A DNA stretch of 64,000 bases from a bacterium (GCA_024742755.1 JANSXW010000010.1:1-64000), one strand, 5' to 3'. Counted from the first letter of the stretch, positions 37,901 to 45,804 are shown. Program-made: numbers and translations. The notes: generated by a model not told the origin, from the letters alone.

Positions 37901-38429
37901 GATTCTTGTCCGAACGAAGTTGATTTAGGCGGCCCTTCGCCTCAGATTGCCCCTTGAGCTTAGGCTTCAGATAAGCCTTTAGTGCATTGCGGAAATTACG
38001 CTCTGCTTCGCTCAGCTTTTCGTGCAAATACCTCTTGAAATCCGGCGATGCATCCTTGGGGCAATCTTTATACTGTATGGCCCACTTCGTCATCTCGCCG
38101 GCGTGTGGTACTTCCTTAGCCCGCTCCGGTAGCTCACCTTTCTCCCCGATATAGTCCGTGACCAGATCGACGTAGCTTTTCACTTGCAAGACATACTGAT
38201 CGAAGAGGTCCTTTCCAACGAGCGCCTTCAAATCGTCAACGGGTAAGTTCTTTTTGAGGGTTGTCACAAACCAGATGTTTTGCCCGGGCCCATCTGCTAA
38301 TTGAATCTGCTCCTTCATGTATTGGAGTGCATAGTACGTTTTTCCAAAGCCGGTCGGGAGTGTCAGAAGTAAAAGCCCATTTGGGTCATCGGCAGTGGCA
38401 TGGCGGCTGATTATGTCTTTTAGCGTCAT
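34995..38429 (-). CDS. Superfamily 2-type helicase with C-terminal PD-(D/E)XK-like nuclease domain
   Basis: 1144 residues. Helicase core: Walker A LPTGFGKTYYAL (about 24-35), a DExD-like VVFIDEFDASK (about 226-236), and motif VI-like IIQAVGRLSRTRL (about 813-826). The C-terminal 130 residues look like a PD-(D/E)XK nuclease: LGALGEAIGAHLLEKHGI (about 1022-1040), then FDAVTDNGMYLDFKYW (about 1052-1067) giving D-x(n)-D-x-K. It is not like the usual BREX helicases BrxHI or BrxHII by length or ending. It is the first gene of the large BREX operon, with a sigma-54-type promoter 30 bases upstream. The likely job is unwinding and cutting foreign nucleic acid together with the coupled 719-residue protein (inference). 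Confidence 0.8.
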   Translation of the reverse strand: MTLKDIISRHATADDPNGLLLLTLPTGFGKTYYALQYMKEQIQLADGPGQNIWFVTTLKKNLPVDDLKALVGKDLFDQYVLQVKSYVDLVTDYIGEKGELPERAKEVPHAGEMTKWAIQYKDCPKDASPDFKRYLHEKLSEAERNFRNALKAYLKPKLKGQSEAKGRLNQLRSDKNLRWVEELYPIVAVFEKRVFFSTVRKFYTQLDTIIGPAIQIATSGIVENNVVFIDEFDASKQHIQDAIVEHTERYTQDILGLFVRIARGVDARSLPTSRLQPMITEQELNYLQDRFDRLKAEAQAIRSGFHFDYHFLLRPATAQDRAFLFHDYRYHTFVGDNRAYLKVDPNKADATNYIHTQPEPPETQQEDLLFLLNKLKGFIWMFAYFVGDLSRVYQSVHSKRPETEERMSSGNAIRTCLEVFDINDVPTHRFFEDFITQRTFAAGLSRGDLMDESPLGQGFRYFDLLNSQAHDANTKLRFADTLTTPERWMLGLCQRALVIGISATAGFDAPLSNYSLAFLRAHLQSRFYALLPDEAAALESAFRERYAQAGRHEIRVEAISCPVDRALALKALLPGAGKEVYKTLAHQLPEDQGAYATSRYIKLGMAYARFIQDEDCHSFLCLLNKLPRKGQNDDFTEEVLTSILTEVRMCYLKETEEQAKQEVSSTLYIVDSSGFEHSFERICEHLKKGHDAFVVSTYQTMGAGQNIQYEPHPGQKVVAVNDLAYGDGKKDYDGIYLEQPTHLLAYFRSGEAISDTDLIHYLFEVAYLEAGGAISQEQKSARVRYIFGRKLNKYAVLNSGSVRESESVVAHFCRVIIQAVGRLSRTRLKPPVTHLLYDQNLARYLSQFSAEGHLLVREFEALQQHAQGQQQGNPTDPTEKIRNQNVSTSIQTATLLRKLSRRRIWQQNEMDFWEGLRTQVLKYPTDSKERVLRNGLVRFYIAHPGGERLRMYNYRTRSDFKNDLSISFNQESGKSASEDAARLPELMKIRTVQMLFEQKGYAMEFQANERMVSPPTFQNIYLGALGEAIGAHLLEKHGISCRPLPPEHYERFDAVTDNGMYLDFKYWGAGTRVDARAQKEKIRKKLEEVGGKGAIIVNIVSPAPDYQPVTGEDGIIEVPGLLDLDQGVVLEEHLQFIYDKIMKL

Positions 38430-38458
38430 CTGGCATCATTGATTTATACCTGGGAAGT

Positions 38459-38475
38459 AGAAAAAAAAGTGCCAA
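38459..38475 (-). promoter_or_regulatory. Sigma-54 promoter (-24/-12) of the helicase-BREX operon
   Basis: The minus strand reads TTGGCAC, five T's, then TTTCT. This matches the YTGGCAC-N5-TTGCW consensus at all positions except the G of the -12 GC. The invariant GG lies at 38473-38472 and the -12 C at 38460, which predicts a start near 38448, about 19 bases before the helicase ATG at 38429. The divergent gene encodes a sigma-54 activator, which strongly supports the call. Confidence 0.75.
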
Positions 38476-38493
38476 TTGCCATTTGCCTGTTTT

Positions 38494-38549
38494 TAATGTA
38501 TTTTAGACTTTACATTATTCGTTTTCTGATTTTATTATTCATTTTCTGA
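38494..38549. promoter_or_regulatory. Candidate activator-binding repeats between helicase and regulator genes
   Basis: Two kinds of repeat lie 20-75 bases upstream of the sigma-54 promoter. A 7-bp inverted repeat, TAATGTA at 38494-38500 with TACATTA at 38511-38517, has a 10-base spacer. Two direct repeats ATTATTCRTTTTCTGA (38514-38529 and 38534-38549, 15 of 16 identical) are spaced 20 bases apart, close to two turns of the helix. They are the obvious candidates for the enhancer sites of the RtcR-like activator and end just before its own start codon. Confidence 0.55.
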
Positions 38550-38554
38550 ACAAT

Positions 38555-39988
38555 ATGACTCGAGTTCTAATATCCTGGATAGCTACCGGCAATGACTTCC
38601 TGGAAAGCGGGGGCGTAAATGAAGCGGGCACGACGATGAGCTTTCACCGGCACTTCTTTGAGCGTTATGACCGGCATATTTTGCTGTACAGCGCTAAAGA
38701 AGCGCAGGACACCCGGGCTATGCACCTGCTGGACGCCATTAGAAAAAGCTTCCCGGAGCATCGTGTATCTCCCCAATGGTATGCTCCCTTCGATGTCATT
38801 AGCCTGGAGGCGATCCAATCAAGGATAGAACCCTTGTTGCTTAAGCATGCTGATGATCAAATAGACCTTTTCATCTCTCCAGGCACTCCGGCTATGCAAA
38901 CCGCATGGGTGCTTGCCCACCTAACGCTCAATTTGAACACCCGACTGCTACAGGTCAGGCCCAAACGCTTTACTAAGGATAAACAGCAGCCTGAGCTGTT
39001 AGAAGTCAGCATCAAGCGGGACGCCCTCACCGCAAGCGCAGTAATCAGGGAACAGCTTCAGTCCAAAGGCACAAGCACAGCACTCCCTGAGCGCTTTTGT
39101 ATGACCGATACGCTCAGTAAAGTATATGAACACGCGAAACGGATAGCGGCAGCTGCCAATACGACCGTTTTCATAAATGGTGAAAGTGGCACCGGCAAGG
39201 AGCTACTTGCCCGGTACATCCACCGGGAGTCACCCAGGCGCGAAGCCCCATTCCTCCCCATCAACTGCGCCGCGCTCAGTGATGAGTTACTGGAATCCCG
39301 ATTATTTGGCTATAAGAAGGGAAGTTTTACCGGAGCAGAAGCAGACAGGAAAGGGCTGATTGAATCCGCAAGCGGGGGCACGGTTTTCCTGGATGAGATT
39401 GGCGATATTTCTCCTCATCTTCAGCAATCACTGCTTAGAGTATTACAGGAAAAGGAAGTTGCCCCCATCGGAGGACATCCTAAACCTGTAGATGTCCGGT
39501 TTATCTCCGCTACGAATAAAGACCTTCGAGCGCTTTGCAAAGCAGGAAAATTTCGGTGGGACCTTTACTATCGTTTAGTGGTTGTGGACCTTAGCCTTCC
39601 GGAGCTTCAGGATTACCCCCTGACGGAGAAAGCACAATTGCTTCGGTTCCTTAATAAGGAAAAACAAGCTCAGTTCAGACGACCAACACCCCTGGAACTT
39701 ACTAAGGAAATTCACGATATCATTTTAGTCTACCCCTTCCCTGGCAACATCAGAGAGTTGGAGAACACGCTGGAACGGCTATATGCCTTGTGCCCTGACC
39801 GTACTCCTACTAAGGCAGATTTACCGACTTGGATATTGAGCTCTGACACTTCCTTTTCCTTAAAGCTGGAGGATGTTATTCAGGAGCATGTAAAACACGT
39901 ATTTGAAAAACAGGGCGGCAATCAAAAGAAAACCGCTGAGGTACTTGGAATTTCTTATAATACGCTGCGGAAGCGGCTGGGGTATTGA
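38555..39988 (+). CDS. RtcR-like sigma-54-dependent activator with CARF-like sensor domain
   Basis: 477 residues. Residues 1-170 form a sensor of the RtcR/CARF kind: VLISWIATGNDF at the start and LFISPGTPAMQTAWVLAHL (about 109-127), the loop typical of CARF nucleotide/RNA-ligand pockets. The AAA+ activator domain follows, with Walker A INGESGTGKELLARYIH (about 206), a GSFTGA loop (a variant of GAFTGA that contacts sigma-54, about 256), Walker B GTVFLDEIGDI (about 275) and FPGNIRELENTLERLY. The C-terminus is a Fis-type HTH (NQKKTAEVLGISYNTLRKRLG). It is transcribed divergently from the helicase-BREX operon, which has a sigma-54 promoter, so it probably switches on that operon upon sensing a ligand made during infection or RNA damage. 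Confidence 0.88.
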   Translation: MTRVLISWIATGNDFLESGGVNEAGTTMSFHRHFFERYDRHILLYSAKEAQDTRAMHLLDAIRKSFPEHRVSPQWYAPFDVISLEAIQSRIEPLLLKHADDQIDLFISPGTPAMQTAWVLAHLTLNLNTRLLQVRPKRFTKDKQQPELLEVSIKRDALTASAVIREQLQSKGTSTALPERFCMTDTLSKVYEHAKRIAAAANTTVFINGESGTGKELLARYIHRESPRREAPFLPINCAALSDELLESRLFGYKKGSFTGAEADRKGLIESASGGTVFLDEIGDISPHLQQSLLRVLQEKEVAPIGGHPKPVDVRFISATNKDLRALCKAGKFRWDLYYRLVVVDLSLPELQDYPLTEKAQLLRFLNKEKQAQFRRPTPLELTKEIHDIILVYPFPGNIRELENTLERLYALCPDRTPTKADLPTWILSSDTSFSLKLEDVIQEHVKHVFEKQGGNQKKTAEVLGISYNTLRKRLGY

Positions 39989-40254
39989 TTAAAAAACAAG
40001 CTCTACACCCTTTAATCGTTCCGACAATGTAACAGCCTCAAGGCAAAGACCTTATTAAGGTAAAACAGACAACAACCTAGCAAAGGCCCCACCATAAAAT
40101 CATGTTGCCTGCGTAGGGATGCATCAAGAGAACAGGTGTCTATTTTTAATCTAAGCTTTATAATGGAAGACGTGAAATAGCCAGATCATGCCGATCGACA
40201 TTACCCTAAATTCAAGACTCTTAAAAATTCGGCTATTACAACAATTCTTCAAAG
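39989..40254. other. Intergenic region after the sigma-54 activator gene
   Basis: 266 bases between convergent genes. It is AT-rich with no open frame of note. No hairpin terminator or repeat is clear to me. Confidence 0.3.
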
Positions 40255-40950
40255 TTAACTAGGACCTCTCAGCTTACGCATTTGCCCAATGGCAATTAAT
40301 GCAATCGATGGAAAAAAGAAGCAAAAAATACCCCATGTCGTTGAATCTCGGTTCAGCTGCTTAGCAATATTAACTACCCAAACTGTAAAAACTATACGCA
40401 AGATTAAAGCCAACACACTAAAAAAAGCTTGAATTTGCTCTCCTTGCTGGCGACCATAATCATCATTTCCAAAGCCTGACATTAATAGCCCAAAAGAAAT
40501 AACTAACATAAATACGCCAACAATAGTAGGGGTTACATCTTTTTCGTAACTCATATCATACTTCGAATCTGACGCTCTACCATCTGTAGATTTTGAGTCT
40601 CTAAATAGGTTGATGATTGCTAATCCAATTACAGGAAAGACCGCAAATAGAATAAACTCGCTAAAATCATAGTCTTCTATATCTGCTCTTTTGCTTATTG
40701 GCCAGAAATATTTGTTATTCCCGTCATTCCAATGGACGAGCAGAAGTATCAAATGGATCGAAACCCAGATCAAGTAAAAGCCTAATAATCTTTTTGATAA
40801 TTCAATACCAAGGAACTTTTCAATACCTTGAGCACTAAGATTGACTTTTTTCTCCTGATGATGAATACGGGGCTGCTTTTGAAGTGCTCCGCAATCGCTA
40901 CAAAATCTAGAATCATCTGCTATTTGTCGACCACAATTCTTACAATACAT
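40255..40950 (-). CDS. Zinc-ribbon membrane protein
   Basis: 231 residues. The N-terminus is a zinc ribbon (CKNCGRQIADDSRFCSDCG, residues 3-21, four Cys). It is followed by about four hydrophobic segments (for example LGFYLIWVSIHLILLL, FAVFPVIGLAIINLF and VFMLVISFGLLM). Proteins with this layout are common in Bacteroidota and of unknown function. It lies 4 bases after the next upstream zinc-ribbon gene, which has the same N-terminal plan, so the two form an operon of paralogues in domain design. Confidence 0.7.
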   Translation of the reverse strand: MYCKNCGRQIADDSRFCSDCGALQKQPRIHHQEKKVNLSAQGIEKFLGIELSKRLLGFYLIWVSIHLILLLVHWNDGNNKYFWPISKRADIEDYDFSEFILFAVFPVIGLAIINLFRDSKSTDGRASDSKYDMSYEKDVTPTIVGVFMLVISFGLLMSGFGNDDYGRQQGEQIQAFFSVLALILRIVFTVWVVNIAKQLNRDSTTWGIFCFFFPSIALIAIGQMRKLRGPS

Positions 40951-40954
40951 AGAT

Positions 40955-41398
40955 TTAGACCTGTTTTATGAAGTTTTCATAAATACTCCAGGCTAAAACT
41001 AATAAGCCTAAAACCAATAGCGTTAATTTCTGTGTTTTGCGTTTACTGTATAAAGCTAGAACTATTGGGGTTGCCCAAAAAAGAATGTATGAGGGTTTAA
41101 CCACGTATTCGTAATAGGACTCTATTTGCGCGTATTCTTTTTCCTTAGTGAAGATATCTGAAATAAACCAAAATAGTCGAATACCTACCATCATAATGAA
41201 GGCGACAAGTAGCCCGGCATCTCCGTTTCCTGATGTTGGACTATTATTAGGCACAACAGAAGCAGGATTCGAGACGGTCTCATGAGTTCTTGCATGGATA
41301 GCCGAGGTAGCCTGCCTCACAAATTCGACTCTACCTCCACAAAAAGAGCAGAACTTACTGTCGTCTTCAATTTGATTTCCACAATGTTTACAGTGCAT
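40955..41398 (-). CDS. Small zinc-ribbon membrane protein
   Basis: 147 residues. Zinc ribbon CKHCGNQIEDDSKFCSFCG at residues 3-21, a Ser/Thr/Asn-rich linker, then three hydrophobic segments (LLVAFIMMVGIRLFWFI, YILFWATPIVLALY, LTLLVLGLLVLAWSIY). It has the same plan as the adjacent downstream gene but is shorter. Function unknown. Confidence 0.7.
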   Translation of the reverse strand: MHCKHCGNQIEDDSKFCSFCGGRVEFVRQATSAIHARTHETVSNPASVVPNNSPTSGNGDAGLLVAFIMMVGIRLFWFISDIFTKEKEYAQIESYYEYVVKPSYILFWATPIVLALYSKRKTQKLTLLVLGLLVLAWSIYENFIKQV

Positions 41399-41600
41399 AT
41401 CTATTTTCTGTTTGATAAAACCACGATTGACGATTTGTTGGATGTTTAGAACACCTCTTAATTTGCATCTATTTTCATCTTCTACGGAAAGAAAAATGAT
41501 TTGTTTCGTCTATAGGCATTAGCCTTCAGCATCCATTAGATAAGTGGAAAACCTGAAATGCAAAAAAATGCTCTGCCCTTTAACACAGCTACTGAGACCT

Positions 41601-41878
41601 TAGGGCAAACGCACCAAAAGTTGAATGAGATTAGAGCACGTTTGGAACATGTTGCGGAATACGTAAGAGCGGGTGGCGGCTGCCGAAATTGCATGTTCGA
41701 CGGAGGAGTCCCGCAAAGCGGGGTAAAGTCTTGCGAATTTCTAGCGTTTTTGAATTCGTTTTGGGCAATACCAAAATGAAGAGCCTCACCGGCTTGAGGT
41801 GAAGTCCAGTCAAAATCGATTCGTTTCAGCTTCTTTTCGCCCGTTTTCATGAAAAACTTATTTGGTGCGTTTGCCCTA
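41601..41878. mobile_element. MITE-like element with 18-bp terminal inverted repeats
   Basis: TAGGGCAAACGCACCAAA at 41601-41618 is repeated in perfect inverted orientation at 41861-41878, giving a 278-base element. No intact transposase is inside. The minus strand starts a short reading frame just within the right end (MKTGEKKLKRIDFD) that could be the leftover start of a transposase gene. A target-site duplication is not evident in the immediate flanks. It lies in the gap between the zinc-ribbon genes and the lipoprotein gene. Non-autonomous and probably immobile unless a matching transposase exists elsewhere in the genome. Confidence 0.65.
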
Positions 41879-41914
41879 CCACTAACTATTTTAGTTTTAA
41901 AGGATGCTATTTGA

Positions 41915-43039
41915 TCACTCCGGGCTGTAGTACAAGCTCGATTTATCAAATTGGACTAGCGTCATAGTGGGACGCCCGGGGTCTTCGTGTGTAAAGACTT
42001 CGCGAAGTCCCTCATCCGTAAATTGAGGCTCCATTTCATATCCTACCGTTAGCAGGTCTGCAGCGACTTGTTTCCTTGTAGATTCATTATAAGTTCTCAC
42101 CCAAACTTTTGTAGATTTTTCAGGATGTACCAAAACTTCAAACTGAAGGTTTTGTGGTTCATCGCCATAACTTAGCATATTAGGCAAAGGCATGAAAACG
42201 AACTTTTGACCACCATCAGTTAAACTGCGGTAACCGGTACGAATGAACTTACTCCGATCCAGGAATTTAGTGATACAACCCGGCGTTTGACAATTGTAAA
42301 ATTCAGCTGTATAATCCGCAACAGATATTTGGAAGGTTTCTCCTTTCAGCAATTCTTCTGCCCATGACCGTCCCGATGTATCTTCTTCATGCGGCAACCT
42401 AATGCTGGTAACATAAAAGTCTATCCCCACAAAGCCATCAACAACAGGCGGTAATTCGGTCATTACATGGAAAGCTAGCGAAGTACCGCGATTTTTTGTG
42501 GTGAAATAGCGTACGTCCTCAAATTCCTGTTGAACCTGATAATGATAGTTTAGGTAGGCATGTTCTTTTATATCTTTTCTCACACTTGACGTCAAGCGCA
42601 AAAAAGGAAAACGCTCAGTGCCTACCTCAGTCTCGGTAAGGGCACCTATCTGAGCTTCGTGCGTAGCTTCCTGTTCATTCATTATCATGATGTGATTAAA
42701 CTTGCCATCTTCTGGACCTGCATTTTCTATAAAAACAAGAATTTGCCCAGTCTCACCACATGACTCACTAGCACTGACATACACCTGTAGCGCAGCATTT
42801 TCCCGGACGACCTTCTTTGCAGCCAGGAAGTCGAGGAAAAGTCCAAGAGTATCCCCTGTAAGCTTTTCGAAACCCTCAAGGTTAAGGTCTTTTATGAGCT
42901 TTTCATGGCTACCGCTTCCTTGCTTCACGATTAGCTCCATCTCCTGTGCATTGAATACCCGCTGAGGGCAATCCTGAAAGCAGGAGGTTAGCAGCAAAGT
43001 CATTGTTATGAAAGTGACAGCGGGAAATAGGTGTTTCAT
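41915..43039 (-). CDS. Putative lipoprotein of unknown function
   Basis: 374 residues with a lipoprotein signal (hydrophobic FITMTLLL then LTSC, Cys at about residue 20). The rest is a soluble alpha/beta sequence with no recognised domain. Its end overlaps the edge of the flanking MITE region by position only (the stop at 41915 is 37 bases outside the element). Probably anchored to the inner or outer membrane facing the periplasm. Confidence 0.65.
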   Translation of the reverse strand: MKHLFPAVTFITMTLLLTSCFQDCPQRVFNAQEMELIVKQGSGSHEKLIKDLNLEGFEKLTGDTLGLFLDFLAAKKVVRENAALQVYVSASESCGETGQILVFIENAGPEDGKFNHIMIMNEQEATHEAQIGALTETEVGTERFPFLRLTSSVRKDIKEHAYLNYHYQVQQEFEDVRYFTTKNRGTSLAFHVMTELPPVVDGFVGIDFYVTSIRLPHEEDTSGRSWAEELLKGETFQISVADYTAEFYNCQTPGCITKFLDRSKFIRTGYRSLTDGGQKFVFMPLPNMLSYGDEPQNLQFEVLVHPEKSTKVWVRTYNESTRKQVAADLLTVGYEMEPQFTDEGLREVFTHEDPGRPTMTLVQFDKSSLYYSPE

Positions 43040-43081
43040 TTGATATCGTTTTTGACAATTAATTCATTGGAATCCCAGAGA

Positions 43082-43942
43082 CTATGGAGTCGCGTCTTCT
43101 GAATCAGCTTTGTAAAAGTGACTGGCCAGCAACAGATATGGTACCATTGCCAGCAGGTGCATAACAGTCCAACTGGGCAGTACATTTACTACAGCGTGCG
43201 CCAGTAGATAGAACATATGTATGGGGATAAAAAACATGGTGCTCAGAGCAATTCTTTTGAGTGGAAAATCATAACGATTGTTAACATTCAATAGCCTTAT
43301 CCCTGCTATCCAAAGGAAAATTATGGTCAGTAAAAAGGAATAGAAGACAAATTTCGAGACAAAGATCAAACTATCCAGCTCTTCTCTACTAGATTCATAG
43401 TTATCAATAAAGAAACCAAAGACGACATTAACCAAAAATTCACCTATCGTTCTTCCAATTCTCTCATCCCAACCATTAAACAAGGTATACACCAGAAGAG
43501 GTACAAAGGCAGCATAACCAGCAAACACCCAGTTGACAAATTTAGCAGTGGTACGATCGTTCAATTGAATGAAAAACTGCTTAAAATACCACCATATCAG
43601 GAAGGGAAGACCCGCATTCAGAATAATACCGAATTGATCTCTTAACATGAACTCACTAAATAATATGTTAGCTATTGCATAACATAAAGTCAATATTGCA
43701 GCTGGCTTATAGTTAACCTCTGCAACATCTTCGACTACATCATACCCAATTCTGTCCGATGGGATTTTTGGAGGAGTCACCTCAATAATATCACTTAGCT
43801 CCTCATATTCAAAAGCCTTCCTCCAGCTTTCATCTCCCACCCTCCACACAAGGGTTGTTTCATAGATATGAACCATTCTAAGCGCCTCCAAATCGAAGGG
43901 ACCATCTTTTACGCCGTTTTTATAGACAAAATACTTAGCCAT
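43082..43942 (-). CDS. GYF_2-domain membrane protein
   Basis: 286 residues. The N-terminal 60 residues (KYFVYKNGVKDGPFDLEALR, then TLVWRVGDESWRKAFEYEEL) are a GYF_2 (DUF4339) domain, a small peptide-binding module common on bacterial membrane proteins. About six hydrophobic segments follow. Function unknown. It is 42 bases upstream of the lipoprotein gene on the same strand and may be co-transcribed with it. Confidence 0.75.
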   Translation of the reverse strand: MAKYFVYKNGVKDGPFDLEALRMVHIYETTLVWRVGDESWRKAFEYEELSDIIEVTPPKIPSDRIGYDVVEDVAEVNYKPAAILTLCYAIANILFSEFMLRDQFGIILNAGLPFLIWWYFKQFFIQLNDRTTAKFVNWVFAGYAAFVPLLVYTLFNGWDERIGRTIGEFLVNVVFGFFIDNYESSREELDSLIFVSKFVFYSFLLTIIFLWIAGIRLLNVNNRYDFPLKRIALSTMFFIPIHMFYLLAHAVVNVLPSWTVMHLLAMVPYLLLASHFYKADSEDATP

Positions 43943-44089
43943 ACCTGGGTTTTTATTGGTGTTTAAGATTAATTTATCAGCCTTTTCTATTGCATTGGAA
44001 GAGAACTTCGAGTTCCAGGCTTACAGAAAATCATGAGTAGAAAAATACCGTATCTGAAGCAGTACGCTTGGGGTAAAGACCCGCCACTA

Positions 44090-44851
44090 TCAAACGAATT
44101 CAGACGTTTCCGCCTCTAAATTAGGGTTTTTACCAGGGGTACTTATCCGAAAAACCCAACTCACCAAACGATACAGGGCATACTCTGCGACCGGGATTAG
44201 AACATAAGGAAAAACACGCCAAAACGCATCCCAGTAGGCTCCCCGGAAGAAAACCCAATAATAGGATTTTGCCGCTTTCGGTATTCGGCGAAGCAGGGCT
44301 TCATCAGGGTTAGAAAAGCTATTTTCTTTTGCCATCTGCTGCACCCCCTCCACGGTTTCCGGATAGCCTAGTTCTTTGGCTATCATCACCACGTAATGAT
44401 AGGACAGACCGCCCAGTATCTTATTTATATAGTAGGACTCCGTAGGTTTTTCTTCTTGTACAACTGCATAAATTTCGTCCTTTAGTTCAAATAAAGGATT
44501 TAGACGGTGTGCCAAACTATCAACAGAAGGAAGCGCCTTCTCCCCGGATTTCATAAATGTTTCCGAAGAAAAGTCAACCAGGTTATCGACCTTTGATTGG
44601 AAGCTGTACACTGCTCCAAATAAACCGAAAAGTGCGGCGAAGCAGACGGGTATGTACAAATAATTCAACTTCGCAATAAATGTCCAAAGGGAAACAGGAC
44701 GGACAAAAGCCTTCCGGTCTTTGAGGAAAAGCATAACTAAGCCCCCCACAATCAGCCCTACAGCACCCACTATGATTGCCGAGTAAAACATATCATAGTA
44801 AATGCCCGCGATTGTATAAGAGGCGGCTTCTTTTAAAATACCATTTTCCAT
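44090..44851 (-). CDS. Membrane protein of unknown function
   Basis: 253 residues. Two N-terminal membrane segments (YSAIIVGAVGLIVGGLVMLFL and LYIPVCFAALFGLFGAVYSF) precede a soluble helical part of about 120 residues. One further segment, VFPYVLIPVAEYALYRLVSWVF, lies near the C-terminus. No recognised domain. It sits between the caspase gene at 45.0 kb and the GYF_2 gene, all on the minus strand. Confidence 0.6.
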   Translation of the reverse strand: MENGILKEAASYTIAGIYYDMFYSAIIVGAVGLIVGGLVMLFLKDRKAFVRPVSLWTFIAKLNYLYIPVCFAALFGLFGAVYSFQSKVDNLVDFSSETFMKSGEKALPSVDSLAHRLNPLFELKDEIYAVVQEEKPTESYYINKILGGLSYHYVVMIAKELGYPETVEGVQQMAKENSFSNPDEALLRRIPKAAKSYYWVFFRGAYWDAFWRVFPYVLIPVAEYALYRLVSWVFRISTPGKNPNLEAETSEFV

Positions 44852-45027
44852 AGGATTGGTGTTTTCGACTTTTTACTGATCTATCCCGACAAGGGCTCTT
44901 TTGAAGGAGATACTTGTGTTAGGTTATGTAGAAATTTAGGATTAATAATCGTTAGTAAAACCTTATACTTTAGAAAAGGCATTCGCCCTCCTTTAAACCT
45001 ATCACAGGGATCAGACAGACATAGTTG

Positions 45028-45804
45028 TTATTTGATTCTGCTTATGCTCATCGTGTAATAGGGAACCTGCTGATCAAATTTAATGCGCTCCACCGTTTGG
45101 CGAGTCTCCTGTTGAGCCTGATTGAAGATCATGGCCCAGTTTGGCTTCACCTCCTTAGTCGTATTGCTCTGTAGCGCATCAAAAAAGGCCTGGGTAAAAT
45201 AGCTGCCATTTGGGCCAATGTATGCCTCTTGCCCATACCTGGAAGCGGTACCAATTATTTCGCCCCGAAAAGATTGAAAGAGAAAAGACAGGTTTGCCCG
45301 TTGCTGTTTTGAAGGTATGTTTCTGATATCTGATCGGTCATGATACTGCTGGGGGGGAGGTCCGTTGCAACAATCTGTAAGCAATATAGCTAATCTGGGC
45401 TGCTTGTCTCTCACAGCTTGTATAACTTCCTGAATGTGTAGCCCCCCGTATATCTGAAGATATGGAAGGTTATCTTTTTCCTGACAATAACCATGACCAG
45501 AATAGTAGAAAAAAATAATATCTGCCTTTTTCGGTATCTTTTTCAATTCGCCTAATACTACATCACGCTCGAATTGATCCTCTGTGGAAAGCATGGTGCT
45601 TTCTAATTCTAGTTGTAAAGTATTGCAAATGAACCTTAATTCATTATAAACCCGATCCAGGTCTTGCTGTACGCCACCCCCTATACCACCACTTTTGCTC
45701 AAATCCCCTACTAGTACAGCGTGAATCGTTTGACTTTGGGCAGGAATAAAACTGCAGGTGGCTCCAATCAGTATAACCCAAAAACGCAAGTTAAGAAAGT
45801 TCAT
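45028..45804 (-). CDS. Secreted caspase-family (C14) peptidase
   Basis: Caspase-fold protein with a signal peptide (FWVILIGATCSFIPAQSQ). The catalytic His is in FFYYSGHGYC and the catalytic Cys in ILLTDCCNGPPP, in the spacing of C14 peptidases, so the dyad is intact. The likely start is the ATG at 45804 (MNFLNLRF), which begins the signal peptide; an upstream in-frame ATG at 45828 adds eight residues. It overlaps the end of the TPR gene by 14 bases and forms one unit with the TPR and ECF sigma genes. The substrate is unknown. Export implies a role in the envelope, unlike the usual cytoplasmic metacaspases. Confidence 0.82.
   Translation of the reverse strand: MNFLNLRFWVILIGATCSFIPAQSQTIHAVLVGDLSKSGGIGGGVQQDLDRVYNELRFICNTLQLELESTMLSTEDQFERDVVLGELKKIPKKADIIFFYYSGHGYCQEKDNLPYLQIYGGLHIQEVIQAVRDKQPRLAILLTDCCNGPPPQQYHDRSDIRNIPSKQQRANLSFLFQSFRGEIIGTASRYGQEAYIGPNGSYFTQAFFDALQSNTTKEVKPNWAMIFNQAQQETRQTVERIKFDQQVPYYTMSISRIK

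Noticed and set aside
41536..41949. Minus-strand frame of 137 codons across the MITE
   Set aside because: It crosses both ends of the inverted-repeat element and the end of the lipoprotein gene. Only its short inner part might be a transposase remnant.
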